A stretch of 64,000 bases of DNA from Arthrobacter sp. zg-Y1171 (GCF_025244845.1 NZ_CP104264.1:1736001-1800000), one strand, 5' to 3'. Positions 1 through 13,768 are shown, counted from the first letter of the stretch. A program made the numbers and translations. The notes: generated by a model not told the origin, from the letters alone.

Positions 1-1
1 C

Positions 2-2623
<2,622 letters not shown>

Positions 2624-2629
2624 TCCAAT

Positions 2630-2668
2630 GAAGGCCGGTGGCCGCCCGAGGGGGCGGCGCCGGCCTTC
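2630..2668 (+). terminator. Hairpin terminator after uvrA
   Basis: A long GC-rich inverted repeat with a small internal mismatch (GAAGGCCGG arm pairing with CCGGCCTTC) starts six bases after the uvrA stop. There is no clear T-run, as is common for actinobacterial terminators. Confidence 0.6.
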
Positions 2669-2771
2669 GGCATGCCCGGTCCCGTCGCGCGGGCAAAACG
2701 CACCCGGGAGATATGCGCCGCCGGGCATACCTTTTTCCCTTGGGCCGCCCCGATATGCCAAACTTAGGCCC

Positions 2772-3470
2772 GTGACTTCTCCCCGGCTTTTGGTGCTGTT
2801 CGATCTCGATGGAACGCTGGTTGATCCGGCCGGTGCCATTACGGGCGGCATCTGTTCCGCCCTCACCGCCTGCGGGCTGCCGGAGCCGTCAGAGGCGGAC
2901 CTGTTCCGGATGGTCGGCCCGTCCCTGGTGACGTCCCTGCGTGACATTGCCGGCGTTCCCCGGGACCGCCTGGAAGCGGTGATCCGCCACTACCGGCAGG
3001 GTTACCGGGAGGCGGGCATGGCACAGAGCCGGCCTTACCCGGGCATCCGCGGACTGGTGGAGAAACTGCGCACGGAACACACCGTGGCCGTGGCCACCCA
3101 GAAACCCGGGCACTTGGCGGTGGAACTCCTGGAGGTGCAGGGCATGGACAGCCTCTTTGCTTCCGTTCACGGCTCACCCGCCGACGAGCAGGCCGCCGCC
3201 GCGCTCAACGGGAAAGCCGGCATCATCCGTGCCGCTCTGGAGCGGCACGCGGGCACCTTCGACCGGGCCGTCATGATCGGCGACCGCCGGCACGACGTCG
3301 AGGGCGCCGCCGCCAACGGAATCGACTGCATCGGAGTCTCCTGGGGCTTCGCTGCCGACGGCGAGCTCGACGCGGCGGGGGCCGCCGTCGTCGTTGACAC
3401 CGCGGAAGAACTGGCCGATGCTGTGCTGGCCTATGCGCAGAACGGAGCGGCACTGAATGGTTCTCTATAA
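2772..3470 (+). CDS. HAD-family phosphatase, phosphoglycolate phosphatase-like
   Basis: This 232-residue protein has the full haloacid dehalogenase signature: motif I DLDGTLVD with nucleophile Asp11 and Asp13, a small helical cap, and motif IV GDRRHD with Asp171 and Asp175. This architecture fits the Gph/PGP subfamily, which hydrolyses small phosphate monoesters such as 2-phosphoglycolate in the cytoplasm; the exact substrate cannot be read from sequence. I chose the GTG at 2772 because the conserved fold begins immediately after it; the frame extends further upstream but that part is proline/arginine-rich and runs through the uvrA terminator. Its 3' end overlaps the next gene by 14 bases, implying coupled translation. 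Confidence 0.88.
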   Translation: MTSPRLLVLFDLDGTLVDPAGAITGGICSALTACGLPEPSEADLFRMVGPSLVTSLRDIAGVPRDRLEAVIRHYRQGYREAGMAQSRPYPGIRGLVEKLRTEHTVAVATQKPGHLAVELLEVQGMDSLFASVHGSPADEQAAAALNGKAGIIRAALERHAGTFDRAVMIGDRRHDVEGAAANGIDCIGVSWGFAADGELDAAGAAVVVDTAEELADAVLAYAQNGAALNGSL

Positions 3471-4125
3471 CCTGACCCGGGCAAGCACCCGCGGGCTTGT
3501 CGCCGGTCTGTGCCGGCCCACGATCACCGGACTCGAGCACGTTCCCGCCCACGGCCCGTTCATCGTCGCCTGCAACCACCAGTCCTTCCTGGACAGCGTC
3601 CTGGTCCAGGCCCTGCTGCCGCGCCGCGTGGGTTTCTTCGCCAAGGCCGAATACTTCACCGGGACCGGCCTCAAGGGGCTTGCGATGAAAAGCTTCTTCG
3701 AAGGCGTGGGATCCATTCCGGTGCAGCGCGACCAGCAGGCCGCCAGTGTTGCGGCACTCAAGACCCTGCTGGACATCCTTGAGGAGGGCGGCGGCGTCGG
3801 AATCTACCCCGAAGGCACCCGCTCACGCGACGGACTGCTCTACCGCGGACGCACCGGCGTGGGCTGGCTGGCCCTGACCTCCGGGGCGCCGGTGGTGCCC
3901 GTGGGGCTCATCGACACCGACAAACTGCAGCCCGCCGGCAAGAAAACGGTCAAGCCCGGACACTTCGCCCTGAAGGTGGGGCAGCCGCTGTACTTCCAGA
4001 AGACCGGTCCGGAGCATGCGCTGCCGGCCCGCCGCCAGGCCACTGACCGCGTCATGGACGCCATCGCCGAGCTCAGCGGACAGGAGCGCTCGGACAGCTA
4101 CAACCGGAACCGGCCGGAGGGGTAG
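3457..4125 (+). CDS. plsC: 1-acyl-sn-glycerol-3-phosphate acyltransferase family protein
   Basis: PlsC-type enzymes move an acyl chain onto lysophosphatidate (or a related acceptor) at the inner face of the membrane. The 222-residue protein shows the catalytic NHxxxxD motif (NHQSFLD, His41-Asp46) and the glycerophosphate-binding motif EGTRS beginning at Glu119, both correctly spaced. Length is normal for actinobacterial members. It starts inside the end of the HAD phosphatase gene, so the two are probably cotranscribed. Actinobacteria usually carry several paralogues, so assignment to phosphatidate synthesis specifically is inference. Confidence 0.9.
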   Translation: MVLYNLTRASTRGLVAGLCRPTITGLEHVPAHGPFIVACNHQSFLDSVLVQALLPRRVGFFAKAEYFTGTGLKGLAMKSFFEGVGSIPVQRDQQAASVAALKTLLDILEEGGGVGIYPEGTRSRDGLLYRGRTGVGWLALTSGAPVVPVGLIDTDKLQPAGKKTVKPGHFALKVGQPLYFQKTGPEHALPARRQATDRVMDAIAELSGQERSDSYNRNRPEG

Positions 4126-4226
4126 CCGTACCCGGTAAACACGCGTACCGGCACCCGAAGCGGGCCGGACCGTTCAGCGCCGCGCGAAACCCCATGCCGC
4201 CGTCCGGGGCAGGCGAAAGGCGAACG

Positions 4227-4238
4227 TAGGATGGAGAG
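4227..4238 (+). promoter_or_regulatory. Candidate leaderless promoter of uvrC
   Basis: A -10 hexamer TAGGAT (4227-4232) lies exactly six bases before the uvrC GTG, so transcription would begin at or next to the start codon. The GGAGAG between them is too close to the GTG to be a good ribosome binding site. No convincing -35 is visible. Confidence 0.45.
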
Positions 4239-6245
4239 GTGGCAGATCCAGCAACCTACCGGCCGAAAACAGGGGAGATCCCCACGGCACCGGGCGTATA
4301 CCGCTTCCGGGACGAGCACGGCCGGGTTATCTATGTGGGCAAGGCGAAGAACCTCCGCTCCCGCCTGAACTCCTATTTTGCGAACCCGCGCGGTCTGATG
4401 CCCAAGACCCGGGCCATGGTGCATACCGCGGCCGGTGTCGAATGGACGGTGGTCGGCACCGAGCTCGAAGCGCTGCAGCTGGAATACACCTGGATCAAGG
4501 AATTCAACCCCCGGTTCAACATCATGTTCCGGGACGACAAGTCCTACCCCTACCTGGCCGTGACCATGGGGGAGAAGTACCCCCGGGCCCAGGTCATGCG
4601 CGGGGACCGGCGCAAGGACACCCGCTACTTCGGGCCCTTCTATCCGGCCAAGGCCATCCGCGAAACCCTGGACACGCTCCTCCGGGTCTTCCCCGTCCGG
4701 ACCTGCAGCAGCGGCGTCTTCAAGCGCGCAGAGCGCACGGGCAGGCCGTGCCTGCTCGGCTACATCGACAAGTGCTCCGCCCCCTGCGTCGGACGGATCA
4801 GCCCCGAGGACCACCGCGAGCTGGCCTCGGAACTCTGCGACTTCATGGCCGGCGAGGGCAAGCGCTTCATCTCCAGCCTCGAGAAGGAGATGCAGGCCGC
4901 CGTCGCCGAACTGGACTACGAAACCGCCGCCCGGCTCCGCGACGACATCTCGGCCCTGCGGAAAGTCTTCGAACGCAACAACGTGGTCCTCAGCGAAGAC
5001 ACGGACGCGGACATATTCGCGCTGGAGGAGGACGAACTCGAGGCGTCGGCCCAGGTGTTCCATGTCCGCGGCGGACGCATCCGCGGCCAGCGCGGCTGGG
5101 TGGTGGAAAAGGTCGAGGACAACGACACCGCCGACCTCGTGGAGCACCTGATCCAGCAGGTCTACGGCGAGGCGAACTCGACCGACCGCATTCCACGGCA
5201 GGTCCTCGTCCCGGTGCTGCCGCCGGACGCGGAGGAGCTGGCCGAGTGGCTGGGCGGGCTGCGCGGCGCCCGGGTGGACATCCGGGTGCCCATGCGCGGA
5301 GACAAAAAGGCCCTCATGGAAACCGTTGCCCGCAATGCCGCGGATGCCCTGCGGCTGCACAAGAGCCGCCGGGCCGGGGACATCACCACCCGCTCCGCCG
5401 CCCTGCAGGAACTGCAGGAGGCCCTGGACCTGCCCTCGCCGCCGCTGCGCATCGAGTGCTACGACATTTCCCATGTACAGGGCACCAATGTGGTGGCCTC
5501 CATGGTGGTGGCCGAAGACGGCCTGCCGAAGAAATCGGACTACCGCAAGTTCTCGATCACCGGCGACGCCGCCCGGGACGACACGTCCTCCATGTACAAC
5601 GTCATTTCCCGCCGTTTCCGCAATTACCTTGCGGAGAACGCGGATCCCGCCGCCGATCCGGATGCCCCGGTGGACCTGCCGGACGAGCGCGGCGGCAACG
5701 GCGATGTCCAGCCGTTGACGGACACCCTGACCCCGGCGCCCAAGGCAAAGTTCGCCTACCCGCCGAACCTGGTGGTGGTGGACGGCGGCCAGCCCCAGGT
5801 CGCGGCGGCATCGAAGGCCCTCGCGGATCTGGGCATCACCGATGTGCAGGTGGTCGGACTGGCCAAGCGCCTGGAGGAGGTCTGGGTTCCGGACAGTGAC
5901 TTCCCGGTGATCCTCCCGCGCGCTTCCGAGGCCTTGTTCCTGCTCCAGCGCGTCCGGGACGAGGCGCACCGCTTCGCCATCACCTTCCACCGGCAGAAGC
6001 GGGGCAAGTCCATGACTGCGTCCCTGCTCGATGAGGTGCCCGGACTGGGACCGTCCAAGCGGCAGGCGCTGCTCAAGCACTTCGGCTCCGTGAAGAAACT
6101 GCGTGCCGCGACCGAGGAGGAACTCCTGGAGGTGCCGGGCATCGGCCCGGCCATGGCCGCCAACCTGCGCAGCCGCCTGGCGGACAAGGAAACGGCGGGA
6201 GTTCCGGCGGTCAATATGGCCACCGGCGAAATCCTGGAAACTTAG
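4239..6245 (+). CDS. uvrC: Excinuclease ABC subunit C
   Basis: UvrC makes the two incisions flanking a DNA lesion after UvrAB has marked it. The 668-residue protein has the normal order: an N-terminal GIY-YIG nuclease domain (APGVYRF and [13 protein letters not shown] near residues 18-45), a Cys-rich segment (CSAPCVGRI), a UVR helix that binds UvrB, the RNase H-like second nuclease domain ([10 protein letters not shown], then VVDGGQPQ), and C-terminal helix-hairpin-helix repeats (VPGLGPSKR and VPGIGPAMA). A low-complexity insert of about 40 residues rich in Asp and Pro sits in the nuclease domain. The GTG start at 4239 begins the conserved N-terminus. It is followed by rapZ after 81 bases. 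Confidence 0.98.
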   Translation: MADPATYRPKTGEIPTAPGVYRFRDEHGRVIYVGKAKNLRSRLNSYFANPRGLMPKTRAMVHTAAGVEWTVVGTELEALQLEYTWIKEFNPRFNIMFRDDKSYPYLAVTMGEKYPRAQVMRGDRRKDTRYFGPFYPAKAIRETLDTLLRVFPVRTCSSGVFKRAERTGRPCLLGYIDKCSAPCVGRISPEDHRELASELCDFMAGEGKRFISSLEKEMQAAVAELDYETAARLRDDISALRKVFERNNVVLSEDTDADIFALEEDELEASAQVFHVRGGRIRGQRGWVVEKVEDNDTADLVEHLIQQVYGEANSTDRIPRQVLVPVLPPDAEELAEWLGGLRGARVDIRVPMRGDKKALMETVARNAADALRLHKSRRAGDITTRSAALQELQEALDLPSPPLRIECYDISHVQGTNVVASMVVAEDGLPKKSDYRKFSITGDAARDDTSSMYNVISRRFRNYLAENADPAADPDAPVDLPDERGGNGDVQPLTDTLTPAPKAKFAYPPNLVVVDGGQPQVAAASKALADLGITDVQVVGLAKRLEEVWVPDSDFPVILPRASEALFLLQRVRDEAHRFAITFHRQKRGKSMTASLLDEVPGLGPSKRQALLKHFGSVKKLRAATEEELLEVPGIGPAMAANLRSRLADKETAGVPAVNMATGEILET

Positions 6246-6326
6246 TTAGGCTTGGGAACCGGCGTGTCGGCTTCGAACCGTTCGGAGTTCTTCGAAAAGC
6301 AGGACAATCAGGATGGGATCACAGTA

Positions 6327-7226
6327 ATGACGCAAGAGGACGGCTTGACCGTAGTCAAACCGGAGGAATCGGAGCTGCTCGTAGTCACGGGCATGTCCGG
6401 TGCCGGGCGCAGTACCGCCGCCAATGCGTTGGAAGACCACGGCTGGTACGTCGTCGAGAACCTGCCTCCGATGATGCTCGGCACCCTCACCGAGCTGGTC
6501 TCCCGGATGCCCCAGTCCATCCCGAAGCTGGCCGTGGTGGTCGACGTCCGCAGCAAGGAACTCTTCCAGGACATCCGCGAAGCCCTGCGCAACCTGCGCG
6601 CCGCCGGCGTCACCTACCGCCTGCTGTTCCTCGACGCCGATGATTCCACCCTGGTCCGGCGCTTTGAACAGGGACGCCGCCCGCATCCCCTGCAGGCCGA
6701 CGGCAGCATCCTGGACGGCATCGCCGCCGAACGCGAGGTCCTGACGGAGCTGAGGGAGTCCTCCGACATCGTCCTGGACACCTCCAAGCTCAATGTCCAC
6801 GCACTGGCCACCGCCGTCACGGAGCTGTTCACGGAGTCCGGCCCGATTGTGTTGCGCCTGAACGTGATGAGCTTCGGTTTCAAATACGGACTGCCGGTGG
6901 ACGCGAACTACGTCGCCGATGTCCGCTTCATCCCCAACCCGCACTGGGTTCCGCAGCTGCGCCCGCACACCGGACTGGACGAAGACGTCCGCGACTACGT
7001 CCTGCAGGCCAAGGGCACCGCGGAGTTCCTGGACCGCTACGTGGACGCCCTGGAGCCCGTCATTGACGGCTACCGCCGGGAAAACAAGCACTACGCCACG
7101 ATCGCCGTCGGCTGCACCGGCGGCAAGCACCGCTCCGTGGCCGTCACGGAGGAACTGGCCAAGCGACTGGCCCAGCTTCCGCACGTAACGGTCAGCTCCC
7201 ACCACCGGGATCTGGGGCGCGAGTAA
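6327..7226 (+). CDS. rapZ: RapZ family nucleotide-binding protein (YvcJ-like)
   Basis: RapZ/YvcJ proteins are P-loop NTPase-like regulators. In E. coli RapZ controls glucosamine-6-phosphate synthase through small RNAs; the actinobacterial role is less clear. The 299-residue protein has a Walker A (GMSGAGRST, from about residue 22), the conserved VENLPP segment, and the family C-terminal domain with FKYGLP, DVRFIPNPHW and IGCTGG-like motifs (here VGCTGGKHRS). I prefer ATG 6327, which has GGATGGGA upstream; a TTG at 6252 would add 25 unconserved residues. The gene shares one base with yvcK (TAATG), and the rapZ-yvcK-whiA triad is conserved across Gram-positive bacteria. Confidence 0.95.
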   Translation: MTQEDGLTVVKPEESELLVVTGMSGAGRSTAANALEDHGWYVVENLPPMMLGTLTELVSRMPQSIPKLAVVVDVRSKELFQDIREALRNLRAAGVTYRLLFLDADDSTLVRRFEQGRRPHPLQADGSILDGIAAEREVLTELRESSDIVLDTSKLNVHALATAVTELFTESGPIVLRLNVMSFGFKYGLPVDANYVADVRFIPNPHWVPQLRPHTGLDEDVRDYVLQAKGTAEFLDRYVDALEPVIDGYRRENKHYATIAVGCTGGKHRSVAVTEELAKRLAQLPHVTVSSHHRDLGRE

Positions 7227-8245
7227 TGTCCTTCCTCACCGGACCCCTGCCCCTGATTCCCGAGGGGAAGGGGCGTGAGAGCGGGAGCGGGAGCGGATCG
7301 ATCGTCGCGCTCGGCGGCGGCCACGGGCTGTCCGCCTCCCTCTCGGCCCTCCGCCTGCTCACCACCGACCTCACGGCCATCGTTACGGTGGCGGACGACG
7401 GCGGCTCCTCCGGCCGCCTCCGCCGGGAACTGGGCGTCCTTCCGCCCGGGGACCTGCGGATGGCCCTGGCGGCGCTCTGCGACGACACTGACTGGGGGCG
7501 CACCTGGCGCGACGTCATGCAGCACCGCTTCCGGTCCCAGCCCGGTGTCGAAGGTTCCCTGGACGACCATGCCCTCGGCAACCTGCTGATTGTCACGCTC
7601 TGGGAGCTGCTGGGGGATCCCGTCGCCGGACTCCAGTGGGCCGGCGCCCTGTTGGGTGCCCGCGGCCAGGTACTGCCGATGTCCACCCTGCCGCTGACCA
7701 TTGAAGGCGACGTCCTTCGGCGCACCGCCGACGGAGACCTGTTCGAGACCATCAGCGGCCAGGCCAGCCTCGCCGCTGCCGGTGCCCGCAGCAACGTCAG
7801 CGACGTCCGGCTGCTGCCCGTCGACGCGCCGGCGTGCCCGGCCGCGCTGGAAGCAATCGACCTGGCCGACTGGGTGGTCCTGGGACCCGGCTCCTGGTAC
7901 ACGTCGGTCCTGCCGCACCTGATGCTGCCGCAGCTTAGGGACGCGTTGTGCGCCACATCGGCCAAACGCTGCCTGACCATGAACCTCAGCAATGAGACAA
8001 CCGAAACGTCGGGGATGACCGCCGTCGACCACTTGGCCGTCATCCGCCGCTACGCACCGGAGTTCAAGGTGGACGCCGTGCTGGTGGATCCGTCGGTGGT
8101 GGCGGACAAAGCGGCCTTCGAGGACGCTGTAGCAGAAATGGGCGGCCGTCCGGTCTTCGGTAAGGTGGGGGCAGCGTCGGGGCGTCCGATCCATGATCCG
8201 CTCCGCCTCGCGACCGCCTTCCACGATATTTTTGGGGAGAATTAG
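7226..8245 (+). CDS. yvcK: YvcK/CofD-like gluconeogenesis factor
   Basis: YvcK-family proteins bind UDP-sugars and affect carbon flux and cell-wall homeostasis in Bacillus and mycobacteria (CuvA). They share the CofD fold but are not known to perform its transferase reaction. The 339-residue protein shows [10 protein letters not shown], the [14 protein letters not shown] segment, DHALGNLL and [13 protein letters not shown], all typical of the family. The first 25 or so residues form an unusual Gly/Ser-rich lead encoded by a repetitive stretch (gggagc units near 7280-7300) before the conserved core. The start overlaps the rapZ stop by one base, so translation is probably coupled. Confidence 0.94.
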   Translation: MSFLTGPLPLIPEGKGRESGSGSGSIVALGGGHGLSASLSALRLLTTDLTAIVTVADDGGSSGRLRRELGVLPPGDLRMALAALCDDTDWGRTWRDVMQHRFRSQPGVEGSLDDHALGNLLIVTLWELLGDPVAGLQWAGALLGARGQVLPMSTLPLTIEGDVLRRTADGDLFETISGQASLAAAGARSNVSDVRLLPVDAPACPAALEAIDLADWVVLGPGSWYTSVLPHLMLPQLRDALCATSAKRCLTMNLSNETTETSGMTAVDHLAVIRRYAPEFKVDAVLVDPSVVADKAAFEDAVAEMGGRPVFGKVGAASGRPIHDPLRLATAFHDIFGEN

Positions 8246-8255
8246 GAGTGTATTT

Positions 8256-9236
8256 GTGGCGTTAACCGCAGCTGTAAAAGAGGAACTGTCGCGTCTGGAC
8301 GTGAAGAAATCCTCAGTCCGCAAGGCCGAGGTGTCGGCAATGCTGCGTTTTGCCGGCGGCCTGCACATCATTTCCGGACGGATAGTCATCGAAGCCGAGG
8401 TAGACCTCGCGTCTACTGCCCGACGGCTGCGGGCAGCCATTGCCGAGGTCTACGGCCACGCCAGCGACATCATTGTGGTGTCCGGCGGGGGACTGCGCCG
8501 CGGCAACCGCTACGTGGTTCGGGTGGTCAAGGACGGCGAATCACTCGCCCGGCAGACCGGCCTCCTGGATGCCCGCGGACGTCCGGTGCGGGGGCTGCCC
8601 TCCGTCGTCGTGAACGGTTCCGCGGCCGACGCGGAGGCCGTCTGGCGGGGCGCCTTCCTTGCCCACGGTTCACTCACCGAACCCGGGCGCTCCTCCTCGC
8701 TTGAAGTCACCTGCCCGGGACCTGAAGCTGCCCTGGCCCTGGTTGGATCCGCCCGTCGGATCGGCATCGCTGCCAAGGCACGCGAGGTGCGCGGTGTGGA
8801 CCGCGTGGTAATCCGCGACGGCGACACCATCGCGGCCCTGCTCACCCGGATGGGTGCGCATGACGCGCTCATGGTGTGGGAAGAGCGCCGGATGCGCAAG
8901 GAAGTACGCGCCACGGCGAACCGGCTTGCCAACTTCGACGACGCCAACCTCCGCCGCTCCGCGCAGGCCGCCGTCGCGGCCGGCGCCCGGGTGGAGCGTG
9001 CCCTGGAGATCCTCGGCGAGGACGTCCCTGAGCACCTGCGCTACGCCGGCGAACTGCGCGTGGCCCACAAGCAGGCCAGCCTGGACGAGCTGGGCCACCT
9101 GGCCGACCCGCCCATGACCAAGGACGCCATTGCCGGGCGGATCCGGCGGCTGCTGGCCATGGCTGACAAGCGGGCAGCGGAACTGGGCATTCCGGGTACT
9201 GAGTCGAGCGTCACTCCGGAAATGTTGGACGAATAG
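8256..9236 (+). CDS. whiA: Sporulation/division regulator WhiA
   Basis: WhiA is a DNA-binding protein that combines a degenerate LAGLIDADG homing-endonuclease-like domain with a C-terminal helix-turn-helix. In Streptomyces it co-activates division genes with WhiB; in non-sporulating actinobacteria it is linked to cell division. The 326-residue protein starts at GTG 8256 with AGGAG upstream, matching the conserved [14 protein letters not shown]-terminus. The LAGLIDADG-like region spans about residues 20-200, and the HTH region near the C-terminus contains [22 protein letters not shown]. It follows yvcK by ten bases. Confidence 0.96.
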   Translation: MALTAAVKEELSRLDVKKSSVRKAEVSAMLRFAGGLHIISGRIVIEAEVDLASTARRLRAAIAEVYGHASDIIVVSGGGLRRGNRYVVRVVKDGESLARQTGLLDARGRPVRGLPSVVVNGSAADAEAVWRGAFLAHGSLTEPGRSSSLEVTCPGPEAALALVGSARRIGIAAKAREVRGVDRVVIRDGDTIAALLTRMGAHDALMVWEERRMRKEVRATANRLANFDDANLRRSAQAAVAAGARVERALEILGEDVPEHLRYAGELRVAHKQASLDELGHLADPPMTKDAIAGRIRRLLAMADKRAAELGIPGTESSVTPEMLDE

Positions 9237-9252
9237 CGTTATTGCATAGGAT
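9225..9252 (+). promoter_or_regulatory. Sigma-A type promoter for sodA
   Basis: TTGGAC (9225-9230) and TAGGAT (9247-9252) are separated by 16 bases, a near-consensus vegetative promoter. It overlaps the end of whiA and predicts a 5' leader of about 80 bases, separating sodA from the upstream operon. Confidence 0.65.
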
Positions 9253-9339
9253 GGAAGCCTGCTGCCTTTCGGCGGCACAACGAGTTTCCGGACGGGAATT
9301 CCGCCCGGAACTTTGATCCGACACCAACGGAGGATTTTC

Positions 9340-9966
9340 GTGAACGAATACACACTGCCGGAACTGCCGTACGACTACGCGGCCCTTGAGCCGCATATTT
9401 CCGCACGCATCATGGAGCTGCACCACGACAAGCACCACGCCACCTACGTGGCCGGCGCCAACACCGCCCTCGCCCAGATGGCAGAGGCACGCGACAAGGG
9501 CGAGTTCGGCACCATCGGCAAGCTCTCCAAGGATCTGGCCTTCCACCTTGGCGGCCACACCAACCACAGCATCTTCTGGAACAACATGTCCCCGGACGGC
9601 GGCGACAAGCCCGAAGGCGAACTGGCAGCAGCCATCGATGAGTTCTTCGGTTCCTTCGACGGTTTCCGCGGCCAGTTCACTGCCGTGGCCAACTCCATCC
9701 AGGGCTCCGGCTGGTCCATCCTGGCCTACGAACCGCTGGGCAAGAACCTGGTCATCGAGCAGCTCTACGACCAGCAGGGCAACATCCCGGTGGGCACCAT
9801 CCCGCTGCTGATGCTCGACATGTGGGAGCACTCCTACTACCTGGACTACGCCAACGTTAAGGGCGACTACGTCAAGGCATGGTGGAACATCGTGAACTGG
9901 GCCGACGTCGCCGCGCGCTTCGACGCCGCCCGCACCGGCGCCAAGAGCCTGATCGTCCCGGCTTAG
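9340..9966 (+). CDS. sodA: Superoxide dismutase, Mn/Fe family
   Basis: This cytoplasmic enzyme dismutates superoxide to peroxide and oxygen. The 208-residue protein carries the four metal ligands in their usual contexts: His28 (MELHHDKHH), His76 (HTNHSIFW), Asp160 and His164 ([11 protein letters not shown]). The LYDQQGN segment resembles manganese-type actinobacterial enzymes, but metal preference cannot be settled by reading. The start is GTG 9340 with GGAGGA seven bases upstream; in-frame sequence before it is not conserved. The gene has its own promoter and sits alone between the whiA and gap units. Confidence 0.97.
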   Translation: MNEYTLPELPYDYAALEPHISARIMELHHDKHHATYVAGANTALAQMAEARDKGEFGTIGKLSKDLAFHLGGHTNHSIFWNNMSPDGGDKPEGELAAAIDEFFGSFDGFRGQFTAVANSIQGSGWSILAYEPLGKNLVIEQLYDQQGNIPVGTIPLLMLDMWEHSYYLDYANVKGDYVKAWWNIVNWADVAARFDAARTGAKSLIVPA

Positions 9967-10026
9967 TCTTGAGCCCCTGCCGCACATTTGTGCGGGTGCC
10001 CCGGTCCCTACGGAGACTGTGACGCG

Positions 10027-10080
10027 TAAGATAAATCCGTAGGTCCGGTCCCGCCCGGTGCTTTCGGGCACCGGCGGGAC
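10027..10080 (+). promoter_or_regulatory. Leader/hairpin region between sodA and gap
   Basis: The 239-base gap between sodA and gap contains a -10-like TAAGAT (10027-10032) followed by a strong inverted repeat (10048-10080: GTCCCGC then CGGTGC pairing with GCACCG then GCGGGAC). A second -10-like TACCAT lies near 10154. The hairpin could end sodA transcription or sit in a long gap leader; the sequence alone does not decide. Confidence 0.35.
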
Positions 10081-10181
10081 GGGGCCACGGCGCCGCGGCC
10101 GGAAGGGTTTCCCAAGCGGAAGTGTCAGGCCGCAGTCAGTCCGGTGGCTTCTTACCATGAGGTCACGCAGCTCTCGATTGA

Positions 10182-11210
<1,029 letters not shown>

Positions 11211-11234
11211 TCAACCGAGTACGCAAAGGTAGAC

Positions 11235-12461
11235 ATGACTGTCAAAACTCTCCCCGACCTGATCAGCGAAGGCGTTGACGGCAGGTACGTCCTCGTCCGC
11301 TCCGACCTGAACGTCCCGCTCGACGACGGCCGGGTTACCGACGACGGACGCATCCGGGCGTCGATTCCCACCCTGCAGACCCTCGTGGAGCACGGTGCCA
11401 AGGTTATTGTGATGGCCCACCTCGGCCGCCCGAAGGGCAAGCCGGACGAGAAGTACTCGCTGCGTCCCGCCGTCGACCGCCTCGACGAACTCTCCATCTT
11501 CCCGGTGGAGTTCGCCGAGGACGTGGTTGGCGACAGTGCCCGCAGCCTGGCAGCCTCCCTGGCCGCCGGGTCCGTCCTGGTGCTGCAGAACATCCGCTTC
11601 GATCCGCGCGAGACCTCCAAGGACGACGCCGAACGCCAGGCGCTGGCAGGGGAGCTGGCGGCCCTGACCGGCGGCAACGGAGCCTACGTGGATGATGCCT
11701 TCGGTGCCGTGCACCGCAGGCACGCCAGTGTTTACGACGTTGCCGAGGTGCTGCCCGCCTACGAAGGAGGGTTGGTGCACACCGAGGTCGAGGTCCTCAA
11801 GCGCCTCACCGAGAACCCGGAGAAGCCCTATGTGGTGGTTCTGGGCGGTTCCAAGGTGTCCGACAAGCTGGCAGTGATCGAGAACCTGATGGACCGGGCC
11901 GATTATCTGCTGGTGGGCGGCGGCATGGTCTTTACCTTCCTGGCAGCACAGGGCCACAAGGTCGGCGCGTCACTGCTCGAGGCAGACCAGATCGAAAACG
12001 TGAAGGGTTACCTGAGCCGGGCCAAGGAGGTGGGCTGCGAGTTTGTGCTGCCCACCGACATTGTGGTGGCGGATAAGTTCGCTGCGGACGCCGACGTCGA
12101 CACCGTTCCGGCCGAGGGCATGGAGGACAGCCGCTTCGGCGCTTCCGGCATCGGCCTGGATATCGGCCCCGACTCGGCTGCCGCCTTCGCCGAGCGGATC
12201 CGCCACGGCAAGACCATCTTCTGGAACGGCCCGATGGGCGTGTTCGAGTTCGAAGCCTTCGCCAACGGCACCCGTGCCGTTGCCCAGGCTTTGAAGGACT
12301 CCAGCGGCTTCAGCGTCGTCGGCGGCGGCGATTCAGCAGCGGCCGTCCGCAAGCTGGGCTTCTCGGAAGCCGACTTCGGGCACATCTCCACCGGCGGCGG
12401 CGCCAGCCTCGAATACCTCGAAGGCAAGGCCCTTCCGGGCCTTACCGTCCTCGACAAGTAA
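11235..12461 (+). CDS. pgk: Phosphoglycerate kinase
   Basis: PGK transfers phosphate from 1,3-bisphosphoglycerate to ADP. The 408-residue protein has the family N-terminal signature ([12 protein letters not shown]), the substrate-binding MAHLGRPKG, the LGGSKVSDK segment, and the C-terminal nucleotide-binding motif [12 protein letters not shown] followed by [17 protein letters not shown]. Length is normal. It lies between gap and tpiA on the same strand; a strong hairpin follows its stop. Confidence 0.98.
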   Translation: MTVKTLPDLISEGVDGRYVLVRSDLNVPLDDGRVTDDGRIRASIPTLQTLVEHGAKVIVMAHLGRPKGKPDEKYSLRPAVDRLDELSIFPVEFAEDVVGDSARSLAASLAAGSVLVLQNIRFDPRETSKDDAERQALAGELAALTGGNGAYVDDAFGAVHRRHASVYDVAEVLPAYEGGLVHTEVEVLKRLTENPEKPYVVVLGGSKVSDKLAVIENLMDRADYLLVGGGMVFTFLAAQGHKVGASLLEADQIENVKGYLSRAKEVGCEFVLPTDIVVADKFAADADVDTVPAEGMEDSRFGASGIGLDIGPDSAAAFAERIRHGKTIFWNGPMGVFEFEAFANGTRAVAQALKDSSGFSVVGGGDSAAAVRKLGFSEADFGHISTGGGASLEYLEGKALPGLTVLDK

Positions 12462-12468
12462 AACCCAC

Positions 12469-12501
12469 GGTGCGGGTCCGCTGTTCCAGCGGGCCCGCAC
12501 C
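12469..12501 (+). other. Intra-operon stem-loop between pgk and tpiA
   Basis: Two 15-base arms (GGTGCGGGTCCGCTG and its complement, one G-T wobble) are separated by only TTC, starting eight bases after the pgk stop. No T-run follows and tpiA continues on the same strand. It may stabilise the gap-pgk transcript 3' end or act as a partial terminator that lowers tpiA expression. Confidence 0.55.
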
Positions 12502-12563
12502 CGCATGTCCCATCCCGCCCGGCCTCAGCGCCGGCGCACCGCGAGTAAGAAACCGGAGTAACC

Positions 12564-13379
12564 ATGACCACCTCCACGAACGGCAAGTTCGACCGCACAC
12601 CCCTGATCGCCGGCAACTGGAAGATGAACATGGACCACGTCCAGGGCATCACCCTTTTGCAGAAGCTGGCGTGGACGCTGAGCGACGCACGGCATGATTA
12701 CGGCCGCGTGGAAGTTGTGGTGTTCCCTCCGTTCACCGACCTGCGCAGCACGCAGACGCTGGTAGCGGGCGACAAGCTGAAGGTGGAATACGGCGCGCAG
12801 GACCTGTCGCCCAACGATTCCGGCGCGTACACCGGTGACATCTCCGGCCAGTTCCTCGCCAAGCTCGGCTGCAGCTACGTCCTCGTGGGGCACAGCGAAC
12901 GCCGGTCCGTCCACGGCGAGAGCGACGAGCTGCTGAACGAAAAGCTCAAGGCTGCCTACCGCCACAACCTCGTGCCCATCCTCTGCGTTGGCGAAGGTCT
13001 CGAAGTCCGGCAGGCCGGGGATCACGTGATCCACACCCTGGAGCAGGTCCGCAGGGACCTCGCGGGACTGGATGCCGGGCAGGTGTCACGCCTTGTCATT
13101 GCCTACGAGCCCATCTGGGCCATCGGTACCGGTGAAGTTGCCGGCCCCGAGGACGCCCAGGAAATGTGTGCCGCTATCCGTGCCGAAATCGCGGACCTGT
13201 ACGACGATGCCGTTGCTGCCAAGACCCGCCTGCTCTACGGCGGCTCGGTGAAGGCGGCCAATGCAGCAAGCATTCTGGGGGAGCGGGACGTGGACGGCGT
13301 GCTGGTAGGCGGCGCCAGTTTGGATGTAGGCGAATTTGCTAATATTGTCAGGTTCGAACAACATCTGGTGACTGACTGA
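12564..13379 (+). CDS. tpiA: Triosephosphate isomerase
   Basis: TIM interconverts dihydroxyacetone phosphate and glyceraldehyde-3-phosphate. The 271-residue protein shows Asn18 and Lys20 (GNWKMN), the electrophile His110 (VLVGHSERR), the catalytic base Glu182 in [11 protein letters not shown], and the phosphate-binding [10 protein letters not shown]. The N-terminus carries about ten extra residues (Thr/Ser-rich) before the barrel. ATG 12564 follows CCGGAGTAACC. It belongs to the glycolytic unit, followed 61 bases later by secG. Confidence 0.98.
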   Translation: MTTSTNGKFDRTPLIAGNWKMNMDHVQGITLLQKLAWTLSDARHDYGRVEVVVFPPFTDLRSTQTLVAGDKLKVEYGAQDLSPNDSGAYTGDISGQFLAKLGCSYVLVGHSERRSVHGESDELLNEKLKAAYRHNLVPILCVGEGLEVRQAGDHVIHTLEQVRRDLAGLDAGQVSRLVIAYEPIWAIGTGEVAGPEDAQEMCAAIRAEIADLYDDAVAAKTRLLYGGSVKAANAASILGERDVDGVLVGGASLDVGEFANIVRFEQHLVTD

Positions 13380-13440
13380 ACTGCAGCTGAAGGGCGCCGC
13401 AGCGGCGTCTCCAATCCATGAGTCACCCGAAAGGCCGTAA

Positions 13441-13692
13441 GTGGAAATTCTGAAGATCGTCCTGCTGGTGCTCCTTGCGATCACGAGCCTGCTGCTGACG
13501 CTGCTCATCCTGCTCCACAAGGGCCGCGGCGGCGGCATGTCGGATATGTTCGGCGGCGGCATGACCAGCAGCCTCGGATCCTCCGGTGTTGCCGAAAAGA
13601 ACTTGAACCGCTTCACGGTGGCGCTGGCGCTCTCCTGGGGCTTGGTCATCGTGGCCCTCGGGCTGATCCAGCGCTTCGCCGGCGAAGCGTAG
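13441..13692 (+). CDS. secG: Preprotein translocase subunit SecG
   Basis: SecG is the small auxiliary subunit of the SecYEG protein-export channel. The 83-residue protein has two hydrophobic segments (about residues 3-22 and 54-75) separated by the conserved cytoplasmic loop HKGRGGGMSDMFGGG. The start is GTG 13441 after GAAAGGCCGTAA. Location at the end of the gap-pgk-tpiA unit is conserved in actinobacteria and supports the call. A perfect hairpin terminator follows. Confidence 0.96.
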   Translation: MEILKIVLLVLLAITSLLLTLLILLHKGRGGGMSDMFGGGMTSSLGSSGVAEKNLNRFTVALALSWGLVIVALGLIQRFAGEA

Positions 13693-13710
13693 GCAGCAGC
13701 GCAGCAATAG

Positions 13711-13758
13711 CTTAAAAGGAATGGCCCCCGGATGAGTCCGGGGGCCATTCCTTTTAAG
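13711..13758. terminator. Perfect bidirectional terminator between secG and pgl
   Basis: Perfect 22-bp arms (13711-13732 and 13737-13758) flank a TGAG loop. The arm ends are A/T-rich (CTTAAAAGG and CCTTTTAAG), so both strands read as stem plus T-run. It separates the convergent secG and pgl transcripts. Confidence 0.9.
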
Positions 13759-13768
13759 CGGGTCGGGC

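Noticed and set aside
4098..6080. A 660-codon open frame antisense to uvrC
   Set aside because: It lies wholly opposite a conserved gene, has no recognisable domain, and long antisense frames are expected in high-GC DNA with G/C third positions.
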